DNA from: Marchantia polymorpha subsp. ruderalis
Taxonomy: Eukaryota > Streptophyta > Marchantiopsida > Marchantiales > Marchantiaceae
Assembly (NCBI GenBank): GCA_037833965.1
Contig: AP031359.1
Span: 492,001 to 556,000 of the forward strand
DNA length: 64,000 nucleotides
Direction: 5' to 3'
Part shown: positions 10,640 through 20,504 of the stretch, piece by piece
How positions within the stretch are numbered: position 1 is the first letter of the stretch
Layout of the letters: every line of letters begins with the position of its first letter
Notes under the pieces: model-generated
Databases searched by the model: none
Told to the model about the DNA's origin: nothing
What the model saw: only the letters and a program-made list of their open reading frames with translations
Position numbers and translations under genes: made by a program

Positions 10640-11733
10640 TTAGTCTTCGGATCTTGAGGTTGAGGATGGTGGTGTGGATCAGCGTGATGTTCACGATGAT
10701 GCCTTGGTGTTGGAGTTTCTACAGACCAGTATGGTGCCAGGCACAGTGGGTGCCAACGAGCAAAACCGTGTTCTCCAGCGGGCGAAGAGATACCGATTGG
10801 AGGGATCACATGTTTACCAATTGTGGGAGGACGGTAGCGTACGAGTAGTACCTCATCTATCTCAGAGAGCACGCATTGTGGAACATTTTGGATGACGTAC
10901 GTACAGCTTACTCATTGGTCAGTATTGATGGCGTGGTATGCATACGCAGGTTCAGCAATTGGTATCACGTTGCATGGTTTGTGATCGAGTGAGGGCATCG
11001 TTTAATGCCCCAACACCAGAGTTACATCCCTTATCTATCATGGGATTGGGTTACCGTTGGAGTTTAGACTTTGCTGGATCACTACTTTTGACTGTACGAC
11101 ATCATCAGTATGTGTTGGTGATGGTGGAGCATATCTCCAAGTGGATTGAGTTGGTGGCATTACATGACAAGGCGAGTGAGGGAGTAGCGTATGCTTTCCT
11201 TGACAGGTGCTTAGTCACTTTGATGCACCAGCTGAGGTGTTGACCAATCAGGGGACAGAGTTCCAAGGTGAGTTTCAGGTCTTGTGTGACAAGACGTTGA
11301 TTAATCATCGGACTACTTCTCGAGATCATCCAAAGGCGGATGGTTTGGCTGAGCGGGTTGTACAGATGGTGAAGAGAGCGTTGTGCAAGTATGGCCTACA
11401 AAAGGGGCATCTTGGGGACTGAGATATTCAGTTACCATGGCTGGCCATGGGGTATCGATTCAGTCGTCAAGCATCCTTGGCTTCGTTTTCACCATATTTT
11501 CTATTGTACGGCCGAAATCCAGACTTGCCTGCAACGATTCGTCGTGAGTCTAGCGAGGTGGTGAACCTTGATGATCCAGATATGTGGGTAGAGTGTGTTC
11601 TCAACGTGCAGTGCTCTTTCGGAGAGTTATGCCTGCAGCCTTTGAGAACTTTGCGATTGCTCAGCACAGGGATACGTTGCAGTACGCAATTATTCGAGGA
11701 GGAGGTTATTGACCATCGATTCGTAGGTTCCGT
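10640..11733 (+). pseudogene. int: Integrase of D1
   Basis: DDE-type integrase that would insert the cDNA. The zinc region keeps RCMVCDR (CxxC) near 10,965-10,990; the HxxH half is obscured by a stop. The catalytic core shows RWSLDFAG near 11,060 (first Asp). The second acidic block reads VLTNQGTEF, so the catalytic Asp is Asn at codon 11,246-11,248. The Glu lies in GLAERVVQ near 11,343-11,366. After the core come FSPYFLLYGR and a C-terminal stretch. Stops at about 11,210 and 11,420 break it. A sister copy (D2) has the same block with Asp, so the Asn is a private change. Confidence 0.85.
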
Positions 11734-12114
11734 GTGGGAGACTACGACTATTTACAGCAGACTACACCGACTACGTTAGATGTGACAGCAGGACGCATTA
11801 TCTTGCGAGTGCGAGAGGTGTTACCTTCTGGAGTTCTCATGTTGAAGGGTCGTGACGGTGTCGTTTGGAAGGATCATGTGCGCAACTGTGCGCCATGCCA
11901 CCTCCCAAACGTGGATGGTACTATGGACCCAAGCTTAGCGATTGTACGTGCCGGCTTGAGGTGCATGTTATGTGGGTCAGCTGATCAGGCGGCCCATATG
12001 TTGGTGTGTGATAGGTGTTCTAGGGAATGGCACATGTTGTGCTTGACTCCACCTATTGATGTTGTTCCTACTGGACGGTGGGTTTGTCCTCTATGTACTT
12101 CAGAGGGTAGATGA
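11734..12114 (+). CDS. Integrase tail with C-terminal PHD finger (D1)
   Basis: Open 126-codon frame ending in TGA at 12,112. It begins with an integrase C-terminal (SH3-like) stretch: a beta-rich run with VREVLPSGVLML, KDHVRNCAPCHLP. It ends with a textbook C4HC3 PHD finger at 11,962-12,096: CMLC, then CDRC, then EWHMLC, then WVCPLC, with the invariant Trp two residues before the seventh Cys. PHD fingers commonly read the histone H3 tail, by Lys4 methylation state. In chromoviruses this C-terminal place is taken by a chromodomain. Here a PHD sits there, so targeting of integration through chromatin is a reasonable inference. The D2 copy at 43,738-43,866 has the same finger. Confidence 0.9.
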   Translation: MGDYDYLQQTTPTTLDVTAGRIILRVREVLPSGVLMLKGRDGVVWKDHVRNCAPCHLPNVDGTMDPSLAIVRAGLRCMLCGSADQAAHMLVCDRCSREWHMLCLTPPIDVVPTGRWVCPLCTSEGR

Positions 12115-12275
12115 CTTGAGCTTCACATGTTATGAATTGCAGATAGGCGACTAACGATGGGGCGACATAGCACCCGGCCTACTGGTTCGCGCACCCACGA
12201 AGGTGCATAGCATGTAGTTGTAGATAGGGCTACCTGGGAGGAAGAGGGACTTGACCGCCAGCTAGAGGGGCGAGT

Positions 12276-12782
12276 TGTGATACCTTTGTGTGTAGACACT
12301 CTTGTTCCTTGTGTATATGTGTGAGTTGTGAGTAGAGCATGTCAGCGATGTATGATGTATGGCGATACCGAGTCGCACGACAGCTGTCATGTGTATAGAC
12401 GTTGAGTTCAGATTTGAGTTGGGGGCACGTTGGGAGTTGGAGGACATTGAGAGTCGGCTATCGTTGGAGATCGGTAGACGGTCGAGGAATGTTGGGGTCG
12501 ATGACCCTTAGTTATATTCGAGGCGAGCTCAAAGAATTGTTAGTTCTTTGAGTTGAGCCTTAGGCGTCGGGATTCTTCCCATTAGCTTCGACTCTTATTC
12601 TACTTCAGTGTAGTGAGTTTGGCTCGACTCGTGTACCTTGTGTTTCGACGATTATGTTATTATGTTTTTAGTTGTAATACCTTTTTGTATGGACTTTCTC
12701 GTTCCTTATGTATATGTGTGAGTTGTGAGTAGAGCATGTCAGCAATGTATGATGTATGGCGATACCGAGTCGCACGACAACT
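12276..12782 (+). repeat. 3' LTR of D1 plus a second partial LTR start
   Basis: LTR begins TGTGATACC at 12,276, preceded by a purine-rich run (GCTAGAGGGGCGAG) that could serve as polypurine tract. At 12,673 a near-identical LTR start (TGTAATACC) repeats about 110 bases, including GAGTAGAGCATGTCAGC, then breaks at 12,782 into family-A sequence. So one LTR is about 397 bp and the second is a 110-bp stub. A third, more diverged copy starts at 55,181. No coding signal. Confidence 0.7.
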
Positions 12783-13457
12783 TTTATCAAGAGATGGGAT
12801 TACTCACAAAGGAGGAAGAGAAGCGATTCTCAAAGGAACGGGAGATTTTGGCAATCCAATCCAGCGAGGAGATAGAGGAAGAGAACAATGTCCAACCTAA
12901 AGTGTCACCTCAGAGTACAATGCGCGGACCAGTGTAGGTGGATGTCCTTTTGACATGAGAGCGGCCAGAAAGAAGACTAGCAAAGAGACAGAAGATAATT
13001 GCAGACGATGAGGAAGACTGAATAATGGAGTCTCGGATGGCAGAGACTGAGATAATGGGGATGAAGCATTTAAGGATTTGAGCAAGGTGTGGGGCCTAGT
13101 TTTTTGTTTTTCCTCAAAAAATAAACAAAAACTTAAATAAAATGGTGTAGAATGTAGACATATGAGTAAGAATTGAAATAGAAGATTTATGATAGAATTA
13201 GTTAGAATTTGCCTTTGCACGAAGATCTTTGGATCTGCAGATCTTCCGCGCAGCCTTTCTATACAGTGCAAGAGCTGAGTCTTCGGCGAAGACATAAAGA
13301 TCAATTTGAAATACGCAGGAGGAGGAAATGCCAGGGCATCAAGGGAAAAGCAGGACCAGAAGCAAGCGCGCCGACATTGCGATACTGAGCGGGCACGGAC
13401 GAGGCGAGAGAGAGAGATTGATTGACATTGCTATCCGAGACAACGCGAAGTGGAGAC

Positions 13458-16031
13458 ATGGCGCCGCCCAAGACGAATGACAAAGTGCAGAAATTGGTTC
13501 CATTGAAGGTGCCCTACAAGGAATTGCGACCCTTCAGGCGCGAGCTCAGCAAATTGCATCTTGATTTCCTCCTATGGAATCGGAATTGCATCTTGGCGAG
13601 CATTTGCAAGGAAATTATGAACAAGAACCGGAGCAAGAGCGAGGATCTCTGAGGCAATTCAATGCTGTGGACAATGAAGCATTGGGCGAGAGTGATGGGG
13701 CTGTGTGCAGGTAGCGACGGAGATCTCCTGTTCGAGAACAATATCGTGAACCTTACTCGCATGGAAGAGTTCTCCTTCGGGCCACTCTTCAATAATGGAA
13801 GGTCGGGAACGAATAAATGGAAGACCGCCGACTACAAGGATCCAAAGAGACGGGCAATTGCGCTGGGCATTATGCACATCCTGCGACCGGCGCGAATGAC
13901 TTATATTACGGCTTGGCAGGTGGGATTCTTCGAACGAGTTATAAAGGGACAGCGGATGCACTGGGCAAGAATCTTTTACAATCTTGTCTGGATGAATGCG
14001 AGCTCCCGGTGGGCAGGGCCGTTGGCGAATCACTTGACTCCCTTTCTTGTGAATTTCTATCAAGGCATGGGATTGCTTACGAGGAAGGAGGAGAAGCGAT
14101 TTCCGAAGGAGAGGGAAATCTTAGCAGTCAAATTCAGTAAAGGAAACCAAAGAAGAGGATGACAGTCAACCTCAAATTCCACCTTAAACAACAGCACGCG
14201 GACCTATTTGGGTGGATGTTTTGCCAAATCGAGAGAAGCCAGAACGGCGATTGGCAAAGAGGTGGAAGGTGGTGACAGATGACGAGGAGGACTTGATGCT
14301 AGAGTCAAGAAGAGCGGAAACAGACATAGAGGGAGTTAGGCAGTCGAGAACTTAGGCTAGACCAAAGAGGAAGGGGAGTCGAGGGTTGGTAGTAACCGAA
14401 GCTTCGGACAACAGTGTGGAGAAGACAGTTGCTCCAACCAATGCCTCAGCCAAAGTAGCAGCTGACGAGCCGACACAGCTTGTGGTGACAGAAGGACCTT
14501 CGGCGGCACCAGTTGAAGTTCTAGCGGACGTGACAGTGGAACCTTCGAAGGAGAGAATAGAGATGGTAAGTTCAAATTCTCTGTCTTTGCAGCGGACGCG
14601 GTGTGTGGGGAGTGAAGACGTGCCTCAGCCGAAGATTGGAGGAGAAGTAGCAACAGAGTTTACGTTGAGCGAAGCAATTTTGGAACATATCGTGGCAGAG
14701 ATTGGTGGAATTGTGGGAAATCTTGCAACAGAACCAGAGCCGCCATCATCAGAGGAGTAAGTGAGATCTGAAATCATGACAAAGACTTCGGGCGAAGAGG
14801 TGAAGCCATTGGAAATTACCTTCCCCAACTTCTTGCAGGATAGCGTAGTAACTTTACTAAAGTACCTAGACATGAAGAGGGAAAAGTATACTGTGAGGAA
14901 GGAGTCCGAATCTTATGTTGAGCTGATTAGGAATAGGACGAAGCTCAAAAGGGCAGTAGCAGAGAAGAAGGAGTGGGATTCTGCAACGGCAATGGCGAAG
15001 GAGCAAGCTTCAAGCTCGGCTGTTGAGTGTGCAGCGGCAAAGGCAACATTGCAGGAGCGAGAGGACCAACTTCAAGCAAAGGAGATGGAGTGTAAAGTAC
15101 TGCAGTTGAACCTGGTGAAGGAATCCGGGCAATGTGCCGGAAACTTGCAGTGGACTTCGTGTCTCTAATGAGAATGCACAGAAGATGACAGTGGACCTGC
15201 TCGGGAGATTGGAGAAATCTAAGGAAGCCTACGAGGTGGCAGTTCAACGTTCAGAGAGACTGATCACGACTACCAAGAGGCGGGGGAAAATGCATGCTGA
15301 GGCGCTCGCTCAGGCCGAAGCCCGAAGAGCCGAAGAAGTTTGTATCGCCGAAGAACTTCGGGGGAAGATTGCAGAGGCAAAGACGACGGAAGAGAAACTT
15401 TGCAGTATGATTGTGGAGATTGCGAGTAAGTGTGACAAGAAATTCCGACGCGCGGACGAGCTATCAGAGGGAATCCAAAAGCACAAAGAGGAGTTGTCGA
15501 ATTGAGCCAAGAAATTGGTAGATTGTGAATCGGCCAGGTCTTCGGCGGTCAAATGTAAACTTTAGGTCAAATCGGAACGTCGACATCAGGCGGTTACAAG
15601 AGCAGTTAGGGAAGGAGGCCATGAGATCGAAGGAGTCGCGGAGGAGAATGGAAAAGGCAGAGGAGGCCTACCGTCATTTGGAGGATGAGACGACTGACGA
15701 GTTGAGATTGCGTGTAGAGAAGTGCCTGCGTGGATTTGCAATGTGGGAATTGCAATCGGTGAAGTGGCTGAAGTTAGATTTCCTAGAGCGACGGTTGATG
15801 AGTACTAAGGCCAACGGATCCGCGGGACAGAATCAGATTGTAGAGATAGTTAAGACATCTTTTGATGGATTGGATGAGGCGCGACAAAATGTAGAATTAG
15901 AGATTCTAAACGTTTTGCGTAGGTTAGGAGCAAATGTAAGTTCAGACGACGCCGTAACCGCTACATCGGACGGCATTGCACCTGAGAGTAGTTCGCCTCA
16001 GGCGGTTGAGATTCCAGAGTTGCCATTGTGA
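13458..16031 (+). pseudogene. LTR-borne ORF of A1
   Basis: Start chosen at ATG 13,458 (MAPPKTNDKVQKL), which is conserved as MAPPKMTKVQKL in the copy at 44,355. The N-terminal domain (to about 14,100) has LHLDFLLWNRN, LLFENNIVNLTRMEE, WKTADYKDP, TYITAWQVGFFERV and MHWARIFY blocks. It aligns block for block with the family-B ORF. A Ser/Thr/Glu-rich disordered centre follows (14,350-14,760). The C-terminal half has LLKYLDMKREKYT and SYVELIRNRTK, then a long coiled coil ending CLRGFAMWELQSVKWLKLD and VLRRLGANV. Stops at 13,650, 14,161, 14,758 and others, plus frame changes, break it. About 850 residues when pieces are summed. No known enzyme motif is seen. Confidence 0.75.
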
Positions 16032-16064
16032 ATAAAGAGACCCAAGGCTCTTTCCTTGGGGGGC
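16031..16064 (+). promoter_or_regulatory. AATAAA plus conserved hairpin at the 3' end of the LTR ORF
   Basis: AATAAA at 16,031-16,036 is followed by stem CCCAAGG (16,041-16,047), loop CTCTTT and CCTTGGG (16,054-16,060). The same arrangement recurs in other copies with different loops: 18,224-18,253, 23,306-23,334, 28,660-28,688, 47,930 onward, and on minus near 31,503-31,540, 62,230 and 5,317-5,333. A polyadenylation or 3'-processing signal marking the R region is likely. Confidence 0.6.
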
Positions 16065-16566
16065 TTTTCTGTCAATTGGCTTGTCTTGACTGTAAACCTG
16101 TATCCACTGTGTGTCTGTGTGCTGGTGTGTGATCCAGACATCGAGCACAGTGCGCTCCTGTTTGTCGAAGCTACCGCATCGGGAGTTGTGAGTATCCAGC
16201 TTGAATGTTCAGATTAGCCGGAGGCTCTTTGAGATTTAAGCAAATTTGCGTCTGGGTATTTGGTTCAGTAAGTCGGGATGTATGCAATGCTGGGAGTTTT
16301 TCCCCAAAAATCTGAGTGTGGAGTCGCAGGCGATTCTCACAAGCGTTGATTGGAGAAGTTTCAGGTTGTGTGTGCGGTTAGCCTCTGCTCTGTAGGTCTT
16401 TGGCCGTAGCGGGGTAGTGTCTTTTGGGAGTGACATTGGCCTAAGAAGTAAAACTCATCAATAGAATGTTAATAAGTGACAAATCATGACTTTTGCGGTT
16501 GTTTCTGTCCTCGTGGGATTGGATCTGTACCATTATGCTCCATTTTGGTATTTATCCGTCATTACA

Positions 16567-18224
16567 TCAGGCCGAAGAAGAAAGCGAATAGTGGTAGATT
16601 CTTCGGATAGCAATGTGGAGAAGACGGATGCATCGGCTTTGACAAAGAGAAGAAGGATGAGCCTACTCTTGAAGTGTTGGAAGGAGGATTTTTGGCGGTA
16701 CAAGCGGAAGTTCCAATGGAAGTAGCAGTGGAACCTTTGGAAGAAAGGACGGATACAGCTAGTCTAAGTCTTCCACCTTCGGAGCAGACACGATCTGAGT
16801 GAGGGCGTACCTCAATGGTGACAAGTGAAGAGCCAGCAAAGGAGCTCACGCTAAGTGAAGAAATACTTGAGCAGATTGTTGCGCAGGTTGGAGGGACGGT
16901 GGGAGACATCATTGATATTCCAGCGCCGCCACTCTCTGAGGAAGAAGTAAGATCCGAGGTAGAAAAGAAGACTTCGGAAGAGCAACTGAAAGAGTAAGAG
17001 GTTGCCTTTCCTGATTTCCTGCAGGATAGTGTAGTACCTTTACTGAAGTACTTGGATAAGAAGAGAGAAAAGTATACTATGAGGAAAGAATCATGATCCT
17101 ATGTATAGCTGGTGAGAAATAGAACTAAGTTTAAGAGAGCAGTAGCGGTGAAGAGGAAGTGGGATTCTGCAACTGCGATGGCGAACGAACGAGTTACAAG
17201 CTTGACAACCGAGTGTGCAACCACAAGCGCGACATTGCAGGAGCAAGGAAACCGTCTTCGGGCAAAGGAGATGGAGTGTGAAGTCCTTTGAGTGAACTTA
17301 GCGAAGGAGTCCGATCTTTATGCGACACTGAAACAAGAGTGTATCAGTCTTTGGACCGCCAACAAAAATGTACAGAAGGTAACAGTGGAGTTATGCCCCT
17401 TGGATGCCTCCAATTTGGAGGCATTCAAGAGGGCCTACGCCGCGAAAGTGCAACGTGTGGAAGAACTGGTTGTGGCTACAGGGAAGCGCAATCAGTTACA
17501 CGCCGAGGAATTGGCTAAGGCGGAAGAGCGAAGAGCCGAAGATCTTCGGGGACAGATTGTTGCGATGAACACGGAGCAAGTAGAACTTCAAAGTAGGGTC
17601 GCGGAGCTCACGGATGATCGTGACAAGGAGTTTAAACGCGCGGAGGAGCTAGTGGCAAGTTTGGCGGATGTACTCAGGGAGCATAGAGGCAAATTGACGG
17701 ATTGGGCCAAGAAATTGGCAGATTGTGAAGCGGCCAAATCTTTGGAGGTCGAATGTAAAGTAAGATTCGAATCAAAATGCGAACGGTTATAGAAGAAGTT
17801 GAAGTTAGTTGTTGTGTAGCTAGAGAAGTCGCAAGCAAGAGTGGAAAAGGCAGAGATTGTATACCAACAGTTGCAAAATAAGACAACCGACGAATTGCGA
17901 TTGCGTGTTGAGGAATGCCTGCACGGATTTGCAATGTGGGAATTGCAATCGGTTAAGTGGCTGAAGTTGGATTCGCTGGAACGACGTTTGATGAATACCA
18001 AGGCCAGCGGATCCGCTAAGCACAAAAAGTTAGTAGAGTTAGTTAATTCTTTCTCTTCGGGATTGGAAGAGGCGCGAGAGAACATAGAGATAGAGATTGT
18101 AAACATATTGTGTAGGTTAGGAGTCGACGGAAGCTCAAAGGATGCGGTAATCACTGAGTCGGATGGCACCGCACCTGAGAGTAGTTCGCCTCGGGCGGTT
18201 GAGATGCCTAGAATATCTGAGTAA
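16567..18224 (+). pseudogene. LTR-borne ORF of A2, C-terminal half
   Basis: Continues the frame interrupted by A1: IVVDSSDSNVEKT, an acidic Ser/Pro stretch, the family signature LLKYLDKKREKYT with an RNRTK block (through stops near 17,095), then a coiled coil open at 17,292-17,792 and 17,841-18,224. Its end, CLHGFAMWELQSVKWLKLD and LCRLGVDGSS, matches A1 closely, with a TAA at 18,222. Stops at 16,799, 17,289 and 17,790 and a frame change show decay. The product would be the same unnamed coiled-coil protein. Confidence 0.7.
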
Positions 18225-18756
18225 ATAAAGAGGCCCAAGGCTATTTCCTTGGGGGGCTTTCTGTCAATTGGCTTGTCTTAGCTGTCAATCTGTATCCATT
18301 ATGCGTGTCTATGTGCTTGTGTGTCTTGCCACCGTGCATAATGCGCTCCGGTTTGTCAAAGATATTGCATTTGAAGCTGTGTATGTCCAGCTTGAATGTT
18401 CAAAGTAGTCGGAGGCTATTTGGGATTTAAGCAAATTTGGGTCTAGGTATTTGGGTCAGTGAGCCAGGAATATGCAATTCTGGGAAGTATTTCCCCTGAA
18501 ATCATATTGTGAGGTCCAAGGCGATTTCCACAGGTGTCGATTGGAAAAGTTTCAGGCTGTGTGTGTGTTTATACTCTGCTCTTTGGGCCTTCGGCTGTAA
18601 TCGAACAACGTCTTCTGGGAGTGACATGTGCCTAAGAAGTAAAACTCTTTAATAGAATGTTATCTAGTGACAAGTTGTGACTCTTGGTGTTTCATCTGTC
18701 TCTGTGGGAATGAATCTATACCATTATGCTCCATTTTAGTATTTGTTGGTTATCAA
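18225..18756 (+). repeat. Non-coding 3' end of the A2 LTR
   Basis: AATAAA and the CCCAAGG/CCTTGGG hairpin (18,224-18,253), then U5-like sequence with the conserved GGGAGTGACA box near 18,616-18,626 and the terminus near 18,755. No frame. Confidence 0.6.
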
Positions 18757-19636
18757 AGTCTTACCTTCTGTTTGTTGGCCATACCAACAATTATACTTGA
18801 AGGTCTAAAAAGTTGCATTTCCAAGTTCATCAACAATCTTCTAGACATTGCATTTACAGCAGAATCACCATCTACTAGCACGTTTGATACATCATGCCCA
18901 TCGATTCTCACTTTGATCTTTGAAGCATGTGTACATACCTCCGAGATAGCAGCATCCACCACATCAACTTCCACATTAGTCATGTAAGCTTTTCCCTTGG
19001 ATCTTTGCTTCTTGGTCCTTGTGTAATTAAGGCCTCTTATCAACTCCCGCGTGCGGTTGGATTTAAAGCAATGAGTTATATTGGCCTTTTGACTTCCTAC
19101 ATCCTCCACCACATCATACTTAGCTTGAGAAGATGAAATAAAAAAGTCATTCAAGCCCAATTTTTTGCTTGGTTCTCTTGGTTGACTCACTCCACTTGAT
19201 CGTGTACTCTGACTGGGCATGTTCTCCATGGAAATTGACTCATCTGCAGACTTGATAATTGGACTGCAAATTGATTGTAATCTCAATTTCCATGTGCATC
19301 TCATGTGCAAGGATATCCACCTTCGACTTTGAGCTCTTTCCTTTCTCAAAAATGCATTGATGAGGAAATACATCAATAAATGCTACTCCCTTATACTTGG
19401 CTTGTTGTGTGGCCGGTGCATTGTTATTGTGCCGAACTCCATCATGTTGTTGAGGGTTAGGACAATTTTGCTAAAAATGAAGACCACCACAAGTGAAGCA
19501 AGAAACTTCAAAGTTCCCTAAGATGAATTTCCTCTTGGAGGATAAACTTCATACCCCTTGGAACATCCCCCTACATTTTGATTCCTTTTCTCCCAAAACT
19601 AAACTACATTGATCTTGAGGTTCGCTAGAGTCTCTG
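18757..19636 (-). pseudogene. Gypsy fragment: nucleocapsid knuckle and aspartic protease
   Basis: Minus-strand remnant of a different, AT-richer gypsy lineage. Near 19,460-19,510 (minus) a CFTCGGLHF...QNCP zinc knuckle of CX2CX4HX4C spacing is present, with one stop. The open frame 19,376-18,753 runs through a Ser-rich linker into a protease-like segment, with VRIDGHDVSNVLVDGDSAVN and then LLMNLEM and IVGMANKQKV. The active site, usually DSG/DTG or DGGS, reads DGDS. The fragment is cut on both sides by family-A termini. It may belong with the E lineage at 55,301-61,334, but I cannot join them. Confidence 0.6.
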
Positions 19637-20504
19637 TGTGGTAGTGCAGTTTTTTTGTTTTTTCGGAAATAAAGTAGTTAGGAAGAAAAATCCACGCAAG
19701 TTTTAACTTTTGAGATAGTAGTATTTAGAATAGAAGAGAATAAGGCTTTTTTAGTTTAGATGCAAAGTAGAAATAGCAAGTACAAAGGATCATCTTGAGA
19801 AGAGCTTGGCCTGTGGAGGCCAAGGAGATCCAAAGCCAAAGGAACGGACTAAAGAGGCTCAAGCAACGGAAGGATGGGCAAAGACTCAGGTTCTCCGAAT
19901 ACCTAGATCAGGTATTCAGACAAGGGTATTCTGTTTTCGGCAATAACGACTTTGGAGTTACCACCGAAGCTCTTCCAAAGGATCCCCAGTGGAGTAAAAG
20001 ATGGCACCGAGAAAGAAATTTGAATGGCGGCACCTTCAATTTGCACGAGTTGAATCTACCGTTGCGACGACGGGTTACACTCGAGAGGGCCCGAGTTTGG
20101 CTCCCACATTTCATGATCACACTATCTCAAATTGACAAGAGATTGTGGTGCGGAAGCTCAAGCAAGAGGAAGCAGCTATGGAGCGATTGATTCAATTGAT
20201 CGCACAGAGAATTCTTGAGTAAGGATTGATAGCTTATCGTGGTAAATTGATTCTCGCGAAAATGAACTTTTTGCTTTGGGGCTGGAATTGAGTATTTGCA
20301 GCAATGATGCAGGAGTGGGACAACGGTGGCGCGCCGATGCCACCGGGGTATCGAGGAAATCCTCAGACTTGGCAAATTTGGGATTGGGCAAAAGTCTTTG
20401 GGAGTTGCGCAAGAGATGATGGCGACCTTACCTTTGATAGTGAGAGCGTCAAGGTAATGCGAGCGGAAGACAAGTCCTATGCAGCTTTATTCAAGAACCC
20501 GCGC

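Larger units (their letters stand above)
1..12672 (+). mobile_element. Ty3/gypsy element D1 carrying DNMT and PHD domains
   Basis: A decayed LTR retrotransposon whose 5' LTR lies left of the window. Domains on + are Gag with CCHC knuckles, aspartic protease, C5-DNA methyltransferase, RT, RNase H, integrase and PHD finger, followed by a 3' LTR starting TGTGATACC at 12,276. It is interrupted by the 5,095-bp element B1 (4,368-9,462); RT homology stops at 4,362 and resumes at 9,468. The Gag-protease-DNMT start is read in one frame to 3,353. The rest of DNMT and the start of RT share the next frame, so the fusion is internal to one polyprotein. Stops and at least one frameshift show it is no longer active. 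The gypsy assignment rests on the RT-RNase H-integrase order. Confidence 0.9.
13088..16566 (+). mobile_element. A1: 3.5-kb ORF-bearing solo LTR of family A
   Basis: Begins TGTGGGGCCTAGTTTTTTG and ends GGTATTTATCCGTCATTACA, matching the LTR start at 54,860 and the ends at 29,700 and 48,463 that precede primer-binding sites. It contains one long frame (13,458-16,031), then AATAAA, a hairpin and about 500 bases of non-coding U5-like sequence (16,065-16,566). In 13,088-13,457 there is a 5' leader with a palindrome GTCTTCGGCGAAGAC near 13,272. Confidence 0.8.
12783..18756 (+). mobile_element. A2: family-A LTR, 5'-truncated and split by A1
   Basis: Left part 12,783-13,087 and right part 16,567-18,756 belong to one copy. 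The ORF homology stops at Ala-Arg just before A1 and resumes with the next residues after it. The right part ends with the family terminus CCATTATGCTCCATTTTAG and GTTGGTTATCA at about 18,755. The left end is truncated at the join with the D1 LTR stub. The insertion boundary carries CAAGG/TCAGG, an eroded five-base duplication. Confidence 0.75.

Noticed and set aside
11962-12096. A host PHD-finger gene
   Set aside because: The frame is continuous with the integrase tail, and the same arrangement occurs in D2.
15942-16436. Minus-strand open frames over the A1 tail
   Set aside because: Short, without motifs, and in the non-coding U5-like region that is conserved only at the DNA level.
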